64,000 nt of DNA, taken from NCBI RefSeq assembly GCF_002975275.1, contig NZ_PCOQ01000008.1:186001-250000 (forward strand), read 5' to 3'. The notes under the pieces were generated by a model that did no database searches, was not told the origin of the DNA, and was given only the letters and a program-made list of their open reading frames with translations. The DNA comes from Achromobacter sp. MYb9 (GTDB lineage: Bacteria; Pseudomonadota; Gammaproteobacteria; Burkholderiales; Burkholderiaceae_B). A program made the position numbers and the translations under genes. Of the stretch, positions 47,301-57,113 are shown in pieces. Each line of letters begins with the position of its first letter. Positions within the stretch are counted from its first letter, which is position 1.

Positions 47301-48597
47301 GGGGAATCACTCTCGGTAGCGCCCGGCGCGCGGCGTCCGGGCGGTGGCTGGGGGTGAACGGTGCTGCGGGCGTGTCCGCCCGAGGCACGGGCATGATCTG
47401 CGCATTGCGCATCAGCGACAGGCAATAGCACAGCAGGAATCCGGTGAACGCGGTCTTGGGCGCATAGGCCAGCCCGCCGGAGAGCGAATCGATGAAGATG
47501 TAGATGGGGGCGGTCGCCAACAGGTAGCGCCGGTGCATTTCCAGGCCCGGATGCTGGTAGCGCCTGAGCAGCGTCAGCAGCAATATCAGCAGGGGCGGCA
47601 GCATGATCATGATCGTGCCGACCACGCCGAACTTCATCAGGTAAAAGGCCCAGGAATTGTGCGCGAAGGTGCTCAGTTCGAAGCCGTTTTCGCCCATGAC
47701 CCAACTGCGGAACCCCGCGCCCTTGCCGAATACGGGGCTTTCGGCGAAGGAGTCCATCTGCCCCTGCATTTCCTGGATGCGTGCGCCGTAACTGGAATCT
47801 TCGTCCAGCTTTTCGACGCTGAAGATGCGGTTGGTCAGCACGTCCAGGTAGCCGATGCTGGCAAACACGAGCACACCCGCGACGGCGGCCGGCGCAAAGA
47901 TCAGCACCGCGCGCCGACGGATTTCAGGGCCCGTGCCCAGCAGCACCGCAATCACCACCGACACCGCCAATTGCAGGTATTGGCTGCGATTCAGCGAAAA
48001 CACCAGGGCCAACAGCATGTACAGCGTCAGCGCATAGGCTTTGGGCCCGGACACGTTCAGCGTGCGCCGGAACGTCAGCAGCGACACCACGCCGAACGGG
48101 ATCGCCCACACGCCCAGCCGCACGTTGCGTAGCGGGTTGGACACGCTGAAACCCTGCGCCTGTTCCAGCAGCATCAGCGTGGCCACCGCCAGGCAGGCCG
48201 CCACGATGTACTTTTGCAGCACGGCGTAAGCGGCGGGGCTATCGATGTCCTTGTAGCAAAGGAATGGCGTGCACAGGAAATAGAACACGATGCGCAGGTC
48301 GCGCGCCACGTCGCCGGTCTCGATGCCGGGGTGATGGAGCGATACCAGCAGCAGGTAGATCACCGACATCGCCTGCAGGCCCAGCAGCGCGCCCAGCACG
48401 CCGCGGGGCAAGGCGTAGGCGCTGGGCTCGGCCAGCCGCAGCGCCTTGACGGCCAGCATGGCGACGAACAGGACGTCGAAAGGCGACAGCTTGAAGCTGC
48501 CCACGCCCAGGATGAAGCGGTCGTCGTTCAATGCCAGGGCGGTGAACGCGAACAGCCCCAGCAGGTGCAGGGTGGATAGGCGGCGATGCGGGCTCAT
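47293..48597 (-). CDS. O-antigen ligase/polymerase-like membrane protein (Wzy candidate)
   Basis: A 434-aa integral membrane protein with about ten or more hydrophobic segments (LHLLGLFAFTALAL, FDVLFVAMLAVKAL, LYMLLALVFSLNRSQYLQLAVSVVIAVLLG, FGVVGTIMIMLPPLLILLLTLL) and a periplasmic loop EMQGQMDSFAESPVFGKGAGFRSW that includes the Wzy_C-like GxG region. In a cluster with a flippase and Wza/Wzc it is the likely repeat-unit polymerase; sequence in this family is poorly conserved, so the role rests on context. Confidence 0.8.
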   Translation of the reverse strand: MSPHRRLSTLHLLGLFAFTALALNDDRFILGVGSFKLSPFDVLFVAMLAVKALRLAEPSAYALPRGVLGALLGLQAMSVIYLLLVSLHHPGIETGDVARDLRIVFYFLCTPFLCYKDIDSPAAYAVLQKYIVAACLAVATLMLLEQAQGFSVSNPLRNVRLGVWAIPFGVVSLLTFRRTLNVSGPKAYALTLYMLLALVFSLNRSQYLQLAVSVVIAVLLGTGPEIRRRAVLIFAPAAVAGVLVFASIGYLDVLTNRIFSVEKLDEDSSYGARIQEMQGQMDSFAESPVFGKGAGFRSWVMGENGFELSTFAHNSWAFYLMKFGVVGTIMIMLPPLLILLLTLLRRYQHPGLEMHRRYLLATAPIYIFIDSLSGGLAYAPKTAFTGFLLCYCLSLMRNAQIMPVPRADTPAAPFTPSHRPDAARRALPRVIPHA

Positions 48598-48606
48598 GTC
48601 GGTGTC

Positions 48607-49509
48607 CTAGTGCGCGGCCCAGTCGTCGCGTCTGAAGATCTTGGTGGTCAGCTTTTCGAACAGGTAGGACAGGTCTCCCTGGCGGGCATGCGCGGCCACC
48701 TTCGATGCGCGGCAGGACAGTTCGAACAGCCGGCCCAGTCCCGGTTCGGTGCGCCGGATGCGGGTCACGATCTGTTCGCGCTCTTCCAGCAGCACGTCCT
48801 GCATCAGGGCCGTCTTGGTTTCGTCATGCGCCGTATAGACACCCAGCGCGTCCGGCACGATCAGGTTCTTGCCCTCGCGCAGCAGCCGGCTCCACAGCTC
48901 CAGGTCCATGCAGTAGCGCATGCTTTCCTGCAGCAGCCCGTATTTGCGCAGCAGATCGCGGCGGAAAATGGCCGACTGGTTGGGAATCGACGCCTTCACC
49001 ACCGTCAGCGTGCCTCGGTTGACGGGCGTGTAGTGGATCTTGCGGAAGATCTGGTTGTTGGCGTCGGCCACGAACAGGTTGCCGCTGACGATTGGCGCGC
49101 GGCCTCGCGCCGCGGCCGCGCCCAGCTTGCGCAGCGCGCCCGGAAAGTACAGGTCGTCGGAATTCTGCCAGCCGACGTAATCGCCGGTGGCCCGTTCGAA
49201 TCCCTTGTTGATGGCATGGGACTGGCCGCGGTCGGGGGTGCTTTCCCAGTACGTCAGGTACCGCTCGTACTTGCGGATGATGTCCACGCTGCCGTCGGTC
49301 GACCCGCCATCGATGATGATGTACTCCAGTCGCGGATAGCCCTGGTTCAGCACGGACAGAATGGTGCGTTCCAGGAATTTGGCCTGGTTGAACGAGGGGG
49401 TCACGATGGTCAGCTTGGGCAGCAGGCCGCCGGCGATGGGCGCGGGCGGACGGAGTTCGCGGACGAAGTCGATGAGCTGACGTGAATACTCGTTATGACG
49501 CTTGCGCAT
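48607..49509 (-). CDS. Glycosyltransferase family 2
   Basis: A 300-aa GT-A enzyme: KLTIVTPSFNQAKFLERTILSVLNQGYPRLEYIIIDGGSTDGSVDIIRKY, DRGQSHAINKGFERATGDYVGWQNSDDLYFPGAL with the metal D-D motif, and a C-terminal ESMRYCMDLELWSRLL. This is the WcaA/SpsA-like subgroup. ATG 49507-49509 is chosen because GAGG stands six bases before it; ATG 49524 and a longer opening lack a ribosome site. It probably adds one sugar of the repeat unit. Confidence 0.9.
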   Translation of the reverse strand: MRKRHNEYSRQLIDFVRELRPPAPIAGGLLPKLTIVTPSFNQAKFLERTILSVLNQGYPRLEYIIIDGGSTDGSVDIIRKYERYLTYWESTPDRGQSHAINKGFERATGDYVGWQNSDDLYFPGALRKLGAAAARGRAPIVSGNLFVADANNQIFRKIHYTPVNRGTLTVVKASIPNQSAIFRRDLLRKYGLLQESMRYCMDLELWSRLLREGKNLIVPDALGVYTAHDETKTALMQDVLLEEREQIVTRIRRTEPGLGRLFELSCRASKVAAHARQGDLSYLFEKLTTKIFRRDDWAAH

Positions 49510-49531
49510 GTAAGACCTCAACATGTTGGGG

Positions 49532-50848
49532 TTAACGGGTGGCCGCTGGCAATGCGCCCGGGAAGTCGGGGCGGGATTGACGGATGGCGAGAGCGACGCC
49601 GGCCAGCGTGATCGCCGCGTAGGCCATGCGGCCCCAAGCCGCGGCGTGCTCACCCGCCGCGTGTACCAATCCCGCCATGACGCACAGCATCGCCAGCCCG
49701 CCCAAACCGTTCAGGATGGCGACCGCGCGGGAATTTCCCAGACCGAGCAGCGAGAAGTGCGCCGCCGCATTCAGGGACAGCAGCCCCGATGCCACGATCA
49801 GTAGCCGGAAGGTGTCAAGATGGCCTGTGGCCACGTTGTCGCCCAGCAGCAGGTTCAGAAGCGGCTGGCTCACGGCCAGCACCGCCAGCGTGGCGCCGGC
49901 GGACAGCGCCAGGTTCCACAGCATCATGCGGCGGATCTCGCGTTCGGCGGCGCCGGCATAGGGCGGCGACACCGACAGGCGGCTGACGCGCGGCATGGCC
50001 TTCTGGAAGATCGCCACCGCGGCGGTATGGATGATCTGTCCGACCTGGACGCCAACCGTATAGATCGCCAGCGCGGCCGGTCCCATCAGGCTGCCCACCA
50101 GCACGCGGTCCACGGACCCGAACGCCAGCGCGCTCAGGCTGTTCAGCCAGGACCAGCGGGAAAACTTGAATGCGTCCATCATCGCGGCGCGGTCACGCAC
50201 AGGGCGCACCAGCACCCGTCCGTAGGCGCGCGAGAACACGCGCATCTTCACGGTGCCGGCGACCAGCAGCCCGAAGGCCTGGGCCACGCCCGTCCAGGTG
50301 GGCGACGCCGTCAGCCAGGCCGTGGCGCAAGCCAGCGCCATCGTTGCGGAACGGCTGAAGACTTCGCACAGCGCCGTGGCGCGGAAATCTTCGCGCCCTT
50401 TCAGGCAACCCGAGAACAGCTGGTCATACTGCTGAGTCAGATAGATGGCCAGCGCCGGCATGGCCAGCAAGGTCACCGCGACGCCGCCGAAGGTGGCGGC
50501 AGGCCAGGCCAGGCCGACGACCGCCCACAACAGCACGGCGGCCAGCGTGACCACGCCCAGCGCGCAACCGATCAGCGACATGCTGACGCCCGCCGCGCGG
50601 TAGGCGCCGCCCGGTTCGTGCATCCGTTCGGACACGAGCTTGGTCGCGGTCACGGCCGCGCCCAGGTTGGCGGCATTGCCGAACCCGGCCAGCGCGATGA
50701 TCATCGAGTACTGGCCAAAGCCGACGGTGCCCAGCTGACGGAACAGGATGGGCAGCGCCACCAGCGCCGCGACCGGGCCGATGCCGTATTCCACCAGCCC
50801 CCAGAAGGAAGCGTTGCCGGCGATGTGTTTTCTGACGAATCCAAGCAT
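49532..50848 (-). CDS. wzx: Polysaccharide flippase (Wzx/MATE-type)
   Basis: A 438-aa membrane protein of about 12 helices: FWGLVEYGIGPVAALVALPILFRQLGTVGFGQYSMIIALAGFGNAANLG opens the polysaccharide-transporter family, and SALAFGSVDRVLVGSLMGPAALAIYTVGVQV is its second-half signature. It should move the lipid-linked repeat unit to the periplasm. It lies 32 bp downstream of fcl in the same operon. Confidence 0.88.
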   Translation of the reverse strand: MLGFVRKHIAGNASFWGLVEYGIGPVAALVALPILFRQLGTVGFGQYSMIIALAGFGNAANLGAAVTATKLVSERMHEPGGAYRAAGVSMSLIGCALGVVTLAAVLLWAVVGLAWPAATFGGVAVTLLAMPALAIYLTQQYDQLFSGCLKGREDFRATALCEVFSRSATMALACATAWLTASPTWTGVAQAFGLLVAGTVKMRVFSRAYGRVLVRPVRDRAAMMDAFKFSRWSWLNSLSALAFGSVDRVLVGSLMGPAALAIYTVGVQVGQIIHTAAVAIFQKAMPRVSRLSVSPPYAGAAEREIRRMMLWNLALSAGATLAVLAVSQPLLNLLLGDNVATGHLDTFRLLIVASGLLSLNAAAHFSLLGLGNSRAVAILNGLGGLAMLCVMAGLVHAAGEHAAAWGRMAYAAITLAGVALAIRQSRPDFPGALPAATR

Positions 50849-50880
50849 CGGGTAGCCTGTGTTGCATGCTGGCGCGGCCC

Positions 50881-51843
50881 TCAGGCCACGGGCAGCGCCT
50901 GTCGGGGTTGTTCGACGCGTTCACGCAGGAAATGCCCATAGGCCAGCGCGATGCCGTCGACAAGCGAAATGCCGGGCCGCCAGCCCAGCGCCTGCACGCG
51001 CGACGAGTCCATCAGCTTGCGCGGCGTGCCGTCCGGCTTGCTGGTGTCGTAGACGATGCGCCCGTGGTACCCCACGACGCGCGCCACCAGCGCCGCCAGG
51101 TCCGCGATGGAAATGTCCTTGCCCGCGCCGATGTTGTAGATGCCTTCGGCGTCGGGATGCTCCATCAGGGTCACGCAGGCCTGGGCCAGGTCGTCCACAT
51201 ACAGGAACTCGCGCAGCGGCGTGCCCGTGCCCCAGATCGTGACGCTTTCCTGGCCCGCTTCGCGGCCCTCGTGGAATTTGCGAATCAGCGCGGGCAGCAC
51301 ATGGCTGCTGTGCAGGTCGTAGTTGTCGTGCGGGCCGTACAGGTTGGTCGGCATGGCGCAAATGAAGCGCGCGCCGTATTCCCGCTGATAGGCTTCGCAC
51401 AGCTTCAAGCCCGCGATCTTGGCGATGGCGTAGGGCTCGTTGGTGGCTTCCAGCGGACCGGTCAGCAGGGCATCTTCGCGGATCGGCTGTGGGGCCTCGC
51501 GCGGGTAGATGCATGACGAACCCAGGAACAGCAGCTTGCGCACCCCGGCCGCATACGCGGCGCGGATCACGTTGCACTGGATCATCAGGTTCTTGTACAG
51601 GAAGTCGACCGGATGATTCTGGTTGGCCAGAATGCCGCCGACGCGGGCGGCGGCCAGGTACACCACATCGACCGGGGTGGTCGAGAAGAAGCGGTGCACC
51701 TGGTTCTGGTTTTCCAGGTCCAGCTCGGTGCGGGTGCGGGTCAGCACCTGCGGGTAGCCGCGGCGCTGCAGTTCGCGGGTGATCGCGGCGCCCACCATGC
51801 CGCGATGGCCGGCGACAAACACGCGTTGGTCCAGGTTCGTCAT
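50881..51843 (-). CDS. fcl: GDP-L-fucose synthase
   Basis: A 320-aa epimerase/reductase (WcaG): [19 protein letters not shown] is the Rossmann motif, [37 protein letters not shown] holds the catalytic Ser and YxxxK, and [28 protein letters not shown] is the family signature. It converts GDP-4-keto-6-deoxy-mannose to GDP-L-fucose with NADPH. Directly follows gmd (6-bp gap), the usual order. Confidence 0.97.
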   Translation of the reverse strand: MTNLDQRVFVAGHRGMVGAAITRELQRRGYPQVLTRTRTELDLENQNQVHRFFSTTPVDVVYLAAARVGGILANQNHPVDFLYKNLMIQCNVIRAAYAAGVRKLLFLGSSCIYPREAPQPIREDALLTGPLEATNEPYAIAKIAGLKLCEAYQREYGARFICAMPTNLYGPHDNYDLHSSHVLPALIRKFHEGREAGQESVTIWGTGTPLREFLYVDDLAQACVTLMEHPDAEGIYNIGAGKDISIADLAALVARVVGYHGRIVYDTSKPDGTPRKLMDSSRVQALGWRPGISLVDGIALAYGHFLRERVEQPRQALPVA

Positions 51844-51849
51844 GTCGGG

Positions 51850-52959
51850 CTACTCCTTGTAGGCGTAGATTTCGTAGCCGTTCTGTTCGACCAGGGCGTC
51901 GCGGCGCGCATCCTTCAGGTCGCTTTCCACCATTTCCTTGACCAGCTGCGCAAACGTGGTGCGCGGCGACCAGCCCAGCTTTTCCCGCGCCTTGGTGGGG
52001 TCGCCCAGCAGGGTCTCCACTTCGGTCGGACGGAAGTACCGGGGATCCACGCGCACGATCACTTGGCCGGGCTTGATGTCATGGACTGGCGAGAACAGCA
52101 CGGTGGCCGTTTCTTCCAGGCCTTCGCCTTCCCAGGCCAGCAGGATGCCCAGCTCGCGCGCCGCGGTATTGATGAATTCGCGCACGCTGTATTGCATGCC
52201 CGTGGCGATGACGTAGTCTTCCGGGGTGTCCTGCTGCAGCATCAACCACTGCATTTCGACGTAGTCGCGGGCATGGCCCCAGTCGCGCAGCGCCGACAGG
52301 TTGCCCAGGTACAGGCATTCCTGCAGGCCCAGCACGATGCGCGCCAGGCCGCGCGTGATCTTGCGGGTGACGAAGGTCTCGCCGCGCTTGGGCGATTCAT
52401 GGTTGAACAGAATGCCGTTGCAGGCGTACATCCCATACGCTTCGCGGTAGTTCACGCTGATCCAATAGGCGTATAGCTTTGCCGCGGCATAGGGGCTGCG
52501 CGGGTAGAAGGGGGTGGTTTCCTTCTGCGGGGTTTCCTGCACCAGGCCATACAGTTCCGAGGTGGAGGCTTGGTAGAAGCGCGCCTTTTCCTCCAGCTTC
52601 AGGATGCGGATGGCTTCCAGCAGCCGCAAGGTGCCCAGCCCGTCCGCGTTCGCGGTGTACTCGGGTTCTTCGAACGAGACGCCCACGTGGCTTTGCGCCG
52701 CCAGGTTGTAGATCTCGTCGGGCTGCACCGATTGCACGATGCGGATCAGACTGCACGAGTCGGTCATGTCGCCGTGATGCAGCACGAAATTGCGCGGCTT
52801 GTCGTGGGGATCCTGGTACAGGTGGTCGATGCGCGCGGTGTTGAACAGCGAAGCACGCCGCTTGATGCCGTGGACCTCATAGCCCTTGGCCAGCAGGAAC
52901 TCCGCCAGATAGGCCCCGTCTTGGCCGGTAACGCCGGTAATCAGTGCCCGTTTTGGCAT
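51850..52959 (-). CDS. gmd: GDP-mannose 4,6-dehydratase
   Basis: A 369-aa [123 protein letters not shown] and [21 protein letters not shown] are all Gmd signatures with the T/S-Y-K set. It makes GDP-4-keto-6-deoxy-D-mannose. ATG 52957-52959 starts MPKRALITG; ten upstream codons are ignored. Confidence 0.97.
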   Translation of the reverse strand: MPKRALITGVTGQDGAYLAEFLLAKGYEVHGIKRRASLFNTARIDHLYQDPHDKPRNFVLHHGDMTDSCSLIRIVQSVQPDEIYNLAAQSHVGVSFEEPEYTANADGLGTLRLLEAIRILKLEEKARFYQASTSELYGLVQETPQKETTPFYPRSPYAAAKLYAYWISVNYREAYGMYACNGILFNHESPKRGETFVTRKITRGLARIVLGLQECLYLGNLSALRDWGHARDYVEMQWLMLQQDTPEDYVIATGMQYSVREFINTAARELGILLAWEGEGLEETATVLFSPVHDIKPGQVIVRVDPRYFRPTEVETLLGDPTKAREKLGWSPRTTFAQLVKEMVESDLKDARRDALVEQNGYEIYAYKE

Positions 52960-52969
52960 GGTTGTATCC

Positions 52970-53530
52970 TTAAGACTTAGTGACTTCACGAAAGGAGCCG
53001 AAGGCTGCGGAACCGATGTGCAATGAGATTACTGTTGCACCAGCCGCCAAGATATCGGCCAAAAGGTCTAAGAGTTCAGCCTGTCGATAGGGAAAAAGGG
53101 ACTGGATTGATTCATCCAGCGCACCTAACGCCGTGACGACCAGCATGGCCACCAGGGCCGGGCGCCGGTTGACCGACAGGTAAATCAACGCGGCCAGGAA
53201 GGCGTAGGCCACAAGATGCAGGCGCTTGTCGCCGAAGGCATCGGACATGTCGGCCGCCAGCCCCGGCAAATTGCCCACGGTCACCAGCACGGCGAAGAAC
53301 ACCGCCGCCAGAGGCAGGCACGCCCGCGCCACTCCGGCCTTCCAGAACGCACTTTTGCCGCCGGGCCGCCCCAAGGCAAAAGACGCCCCCTCGGGGGGCA
53401 GCGAACGCGCATAGCGCGTGTGGCGAGGGGGCTCCTTTTCATCGCCGGGCCGCCCCAAGGCAAAAGGCGCCCCCTCGGGGGGCAGCGAACGCGCGGAGCG
53501 CGTGTGGCGTGGGGGCTCATACTCTTCCAT
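52970..53530 (-). CDS. VanZ-like membrane protein with repeat-encoded N terminus
   Basis: The C-terminal 110 residues form a VanZ-like membrane domain: [86 protein letters not shown]. The N terminus from ATG 53528-53530 (AGGA five bases upstream, 14 bp inside manC) reads through two copies of an 84-bp direct repeat, giving [20 protein letters not shown] and [20 protein letters not shown]. Translation might instead start after the repeats, for example at a GTG just before ARACLPL. Function in EPS loci is unknown. Confidence 0.7.
   Translation of the reverse strand: MEEYEPPRHTRSARSLPPEGAPFALGRPGDEKEPPRHTRYARSLPPEGASFALGRPGGKSAFWKAGVARACLPLAAVFFAVLVTVGNLPGLAADMSDAFGDKRLHLVAYAFLAALIYLSVNRRPALVAMLVVTALGALDESIQSLFPYRQAELLDLLADILAAGATVISLHIGSAAFGSFREVTKS
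53359..53519. repeat. Two direct copies of a ~77-bp GC-rich repeat between manC and vanZ
   Basis: Copies at 53359-53435 and 53443-53519 start every 84 bp and share CGCCGGGCCGCCCCAAGGC, CGCCCCCTCGGGGGGCAGCG and GCGCGTGTGGCG with few changes. Each copy contains the hairpin CCCCCTCGGGGG and a GCGC-rich arm. I recognise it as a dispersed element of Achromobacter/Bordetella genomes. The period of 28 codons keeps the vanZ frame open. Confidence 0.88.
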
Positions 53531-54947
53531 ACATGTCCTGGAAGCGGACAATGTCGTCTTCGCCGAGATACGCGCCTGACTGGACCTCGATGATCTCCAG
53601 CGGGATCTTTCCCGGGTTTTCCAGGCTGTGGGTTTCGCCCAGCGGGATGTAGGTCGACTGGTTCTCGGTCAGCAGGTACTGCTTGTCGCCGTTGTAGATG
53701 CGAGCCGTGCCGGACACCACGATCCAGTGTTCCGCCCGATGGTGATGCATCTGGGAAGACAGGCGCGCGCCCGGCTTCACCGTGATGCGCTTGACCTGGT
53801 AGCGCGGCCCGTGGCCCACCGAGTCGTAGGACCCCCATGGGCGCTGCACCTCGCGGTGGTGGTTCAGTTCGGACCGGTGCTGGGTCTTGAAGATCTCGAC
53901 CAGGCGCTTGACGTCCTGAGACCGCGACTTGTGCGCGACCAGCACGGCGTCGGCCGTTTCGATCACCACGATGTCGTCCAGGCCCACCGAAGCGACCAGC
54001 CGGCTGGTGGAGTGGATCAGGCAGTTGCGCGAGTCCTCCACCATGACGTCGCCGGTGGTCGAATTGCCTTCCTCCGTCTTCTGGGCGATGCCCCAGACGG
54101 CGTCCCAGGCGCCGACGTCGCTCCACGAGGCGGCCAGCGGGATGACCACGGCGCTGTCCGTGCGTTCCATGATGGCGTAGTCCATGGAATCGCTGGGGCA
54201 AGCCTCGAATGACGGCCCGTCCAGGTGGAACAGCCCGTCTTCCCCGTGGCCGGTGGCGACGGCGGCCTGCACCTGTTCCAGCATTTTCGGCGCCAGGCGC
54301 GCCATTTCAGCCAGGAAGACCGAGGCCTGGAAGGCGAACATGCCGCTGTTCCAGTAGTAGCCGCCGTCTTCGATGAAGCGTTGCGCCACTTCCGGCGACG
54401 GCTTTTCCACGAAGCGGCGCACGCGGCGCGCCGGCGCCATGACGCCGGGCTCTTCCGACTGGATATAGCCGTAGCCGCTAAGCGGCGCGGTCGGAGTGAT
54501 CCCGAACGTCACCAGCGCGCCTTGGCGCGCGGCCTCGTAGGCGTCGGCAAAGGCGGCGCTAAGCACTGCGCCGTCTTCCAGCACGTGGTCGGACGGCATG
54601 ATCAGCATGATGGGGTCTTCGCCGTCGCGCATGGCGCGCAGCGTGGCCGCGGCGATCGCCGGCGCGGTATTGCGCGCGAAGGGCTCCAGGATCACCTCGA
54701 CGTCCTTGATGCCCAGTTCCAGCGCCTGTTCGGCGGCGATGTACTGGTGGGCGTCGTTGCAAACCAGCATCGGCTTGGCCTGGGCGCCCGCCGACCCCAA
54801 CCGCAGCAGCGTGTTCTGCAACAGGCTGCGGGCATCGGTCAAACGGATGAACTGCTTCGGCAGCAGTTCGCGCGACAACGGCCACAGGCGCGAACCGGAA
54901 CCGCCGCAAAGAATGACAGCCCGGTAGGGGGGAGGGGGATTCGTCAT
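53517..54947 (-). CDS. manC: Mannose-1-phosphate guanylyltransferase / mannose-6-phosphate isomerase
   Basis: A 476-aa type II bifunctional enzyme. The N-terminal pyrophosphorylase domain has RAVILCGGSGSRLWPLSRELLPKQF and MIMPSDHVL; the C-terminal cupin isomerase domain has RPWGSYDSVGHGPRYQVKRITVKPGARLSSQMHHHRAEHWIVVSGTARI. It makes GDP-mannose and probably mannose-6-phosphate. ATG 54945-54947 has AAGGAG eight bases before it, inside the gmm end; GTG 54954-54956 is the alternative start. Confidence 0.96.
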   Translation of the reverse strand: MTNPPPPYRAVILCGGSGSRLWPLSRELLPKQFIRLTDARSLLQNTLLRLGSAGAQAKPMLVCNDAHQYIAAEQALELGIKDVEVILEPFARNTAPAIAAATLRAMRDGEDPIMLIMPSDHVLEDGAVLSAAFADAYEAARQGALVTFGITPTAPLSGYGYIQSEEPGVMAPARRVRRFVEKPSPEVAQRFIEDGGYYWNSGMFAFQASVFLAEMARLAPKMLEQVQAAVATGHGEDGLFHLDGPSFEACPSDSMDYAIMERTDSAVVIPLAASWSDVGAWDAVWGIAQKTEEGNSTTGDVMVEDSRNCLIHSTSRLVASVGLDDIVVIETADAVLVAHKSRSQDVKRLVEIFKTQHRSELNHHREVQRPWGSYDSVGHGPRYQVKRITVKPGARLSSQMHHHRAEHWIVVSGTARIYNGDKQYLLTENQSTYIPLGETHSLENPGKIPLEIIEVQSGAYLGEDDIVRFQDMYGRV

Positions 54948-54952
54948 GGCGC

Positions 54953-55468
54953 TCACTCCTTGAAGTAGGCCTGGGTGTACGGATGCACGCCGGGGTCGGC
55001 GGCGATCTCTTCCGCAGGCAGCCAGCGGTAACTCCGGTGCTGGGCCTGGGGAAGGCTTGCGGCGTTCAACGACAGTTCGGCCTCATAGGCGAGGACGACG
55101 TAATGGGTGGAGCGTCCGGCTTCACCCGCGAAATTGGTGCCATAGAAGTGTTCGTACACGCCGCGCGGGGTCCAGACCTCGGCTGCGATGGGCAGCCCAA
55201 GCTCGTCGCGGGCGATACGGTGCAGCGCGCTGCGCAGCGATTCGTTCTTGCGGATGCGGCCACCGGGCACGAACCAGGCGCCCCGGGCGGGCGGGTTGGT
55301 CCGCAGGCCCGTCAGGTAACGGCCATTGGCGTCGCGCAGCAGCAGGTCGATGGACACCAGCGGCAGCATCTCGACCGCCTGGCGGAAGTCGGCCTGCGCC
55401 AGCATGCCGTCCGGGGCCGTATCCGCCCGGGCGTCTTGCCCGGGCCATCCCAAAGGCTTAGTAGACAT
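54953..55468 (-). CDS. gmm: GDP-mannose mannosyl hydrolase (Nudix)
   Basis: A 171-aa Nudix protein with the variant box of the Gmm family: WFVPGGRIRKNESLRSALHRIARDELGL, preceded by SIDLLLRDANGRYLTGLRTNPPARG. It splits GDP-mannose into GDP and mannose and may trim the pool for fucose synthesis. The start ATG lies 11 bp inside the wcaJ end. ATG at MLAQADFRQ, 21 codons in, is a possible later start. Confidence 0.9.
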   Translation of the reverse strand: MSTKPLGWPGQDARADTAPDGMLAQADFRQAVEMLPLVSIDLLLRDANGRYLTGLRTNPPARGAWFVPGGRIRKNESLRSALHRIARDELGLPIAAEVWTPRGVYEHFYGTNFAGEAGRSTHYVVLAYEAELSLNAASLPQAQHRSYRWLPAEEIAADPGVHPYTQAYFKE

Positions 55469-56867
55469 TGCGGCCCGTCCATCCCGACACGGCCGTGCGC
55501 GCGATGATCAGCAGGTCCATCCGAAACGTCCAGTGCTGGATGTAGTAGATGTCGTGCTCGACGCGGTCGCTCATCTTGCGCAGCGTGTCCGTCTGCCCGC
55601 GGAACCCATTGACCTGGGCCCAGCCCGTGATGCCCGGCTTGACCCGATGGCGCATCATGTAGCGCTGCACCAGGTCCTTGTACATTTCGTTGTGCTCCAG
55701 CGCGTGCGGACGGGGCCCGACGACAGACATGTCGCCCATCAGCACGTTCAGGAACTGCGGCAGCTCATCCAGGCTGGTGCGCCGCAGAAAGCCGCCAATA
55801 CGCGTAATGCGGGAATCGTTGCGCGTCGCCTGCGTCACCGTGCCATGTTCCTGGTGCACGGTCATGGTGCGGAACTTGTAGACGTGGAACACTTTGCCAT
55901 CCACGCCCAGGCGCGGCTGGGTGAAGAAAACGGGGCCACGGGACGTCAGCTTCACCATCAGGGCGATGGATATCATCAACGGTGACAGCCCGATCAGCGC
56001 GCACAAGGCGAACCCGCGGTCGAAGACCTCTTTGGCCCAGCCGCGCACGCCGGCGGCCGGCAGGCTATTGAGCTGGATGGCGGGCAGCCCCAGGAATTCG
56101 CCGATTCGGTGGCCCAGCAACTGGATCGACATCACGTCGGGAATCCAGCGGATATCCACCAGGTCGTTGCGCAGGTGGTAGAGCACTTCACGCAGTTCCT
56201 GGCCCGCCTCCATCGGAAGGACGATCCAGATTTCCCGCACGTTGTGCTCGTGGACGAAGGCGTGCAGGTTATCCAGGTCATGCAGGCGGCGTACTTGCGG
56301 CGGCAGGCTCTCATGCGGCTCGGCGTAGATGCCCGCCACGTTGTAGCCTGCGCCCCGATACCGTTCGACGCGGCGCCACAGGTCATGGCCCAGTGCGCCG
56401 AATCCCACCAGCAAGACATTCTTCTTGTTCAGCCCGCGGTCGCGCGCCGCCCCAAGCGCCGCATACACGGCGATGCGCACGCCGGCCAGCGTCAGTGCGG
56501 TCATGCCGAACCAGGTAGCCGCCCAAATGCGCGATATCGCGGCGGTCTGGTGCATGAGAAAACTGACAAGAATGCCCAGCGCGAACACGGTGGCCCAGGC
56601 CATCAGGCTGCGCACCACCAGATCCGTCAGCAGGCGGCCGCGCCAAGACACATAGAGGCGGTACGCCGGGAAGATGGCGATGACGCCCAGGCCGCACAAA
56701 TAGATCAGAAACAGATGAATCTGCGGAGGATCCGCCAGAGCATCGTCCGAGAATTTCAAGCCGGTGGCAGTCAGGCCGCAGGTGATGACGATCGCGGCGT
56801 CGAGCAAGCGGTACAGATAGCTTGCCCCGCTGAATCTTGCCGACGTGTCCGTGTTGGACGGGTCCAT
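55458..56867 (-). CDS. wcaJ: Undecaprenyl-phosphate hexose-1-phosphate transferase (WcaJ type)
   Basis: A 469-aa polyisoprenyl-phosphate sugar transferase. Four N-terminal helices (for example LLDAAIVITCGLTATGL, FLIYLCGLGVIAIFPAY) and a Rossmann-like domain (VLLVGFGALGHDLWRRVERY) precede the catalytic bacterial sugar transferase domain: VFHVYKFRTMTVHQE, RRTSLDELPQFLNVLMGDMSVVGPRPH, and KPGITGWAQVNGFRGQTDTL. It starts repeat-unit synthesis on the lipid carrier, usually with glucose-1-phosphate. AGGAG stands six bases before ATG 56865-56867. It is the first gene of the leftward EPS operon. Confidence 0.95.
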   Translation of the reverse strand: MDPSNTDTSARFSGASYLYRLLDAAIVITCGLTATGLKFSDDALADPPQIHLFLIYLCGLGVIAIFPAYRLYVSWRGRLLTDLVVRSLMAWATVFALGILVSFLMHQTAAISRIWAATWFGMTALTLAGVRIAVYAALGAARDRGLNKKNVLLVGFGALGHDLWRRVERYRGAGYNVAGIYAEPHESLPPQVRRLHDLDNLHAFVHEHNVREIWIVLPMEAGQELREVLYHLRNDLVDIRWIPDVMSIQLLGHRIGEFLGLPAIQLNSLPAAGVRGWAKEVFDRGFALCALIGLSPLMISIALMVKLTSRGPVFFTQPRLGVDGKVFHVYKFRTMTVHQEHGTVTQATRNDSRITRIGGFLRRTSLDELPQFLNVLMGDMSVVGPRPHALEHNEMYKDLVQRYMMRHRVKPGITGWAQVNGFRGQTDTLRKMSDRVEHDIYYIQHWTFRMDLLIIARTAVSGWTGRNVY

Positions 56868-57113
56868 CGCGCACTCCTGTTCGTGGGGAGTCTTCTTCTT
56901 GCGGCCGAAAAAAACGATGCAGTGCCGCAAAAACATGGGGCTACCGACGAAATCTTATTGAGTGCAAGGCGTACCCGAAACCTCCAAACGATGTAGGAGA
57001 AGGCTTAGGGCATCCGTCGAATGTGCGGGGCTTCGAAAAGAGAGTGGAATGTCGCAACCCGTTACGCATCGGGCTCCATTCCAAGCAACGAAGTCATTCA
57101 CAGTGGATTTGCC
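56868..57113. promoter_or_regulatory. Divergent control region of the two EPS operons
   Basis: This 246-bp region must hold the promoters for wcaJ (left) and wza (right). It contains the inverted repeat TCGAA-N10-TTCGA at 57017-57036, a candidate regulator site. No gene is supported here, and no clear sigma-70 pair could be chosen. Confidence 0.45.

Noticed and set aside
53359-53519. CRISPR array
   Set aside because: Only two long direct copies with a 7-bp gap and no unique spacers; it is a dispersed repeat, not an array.
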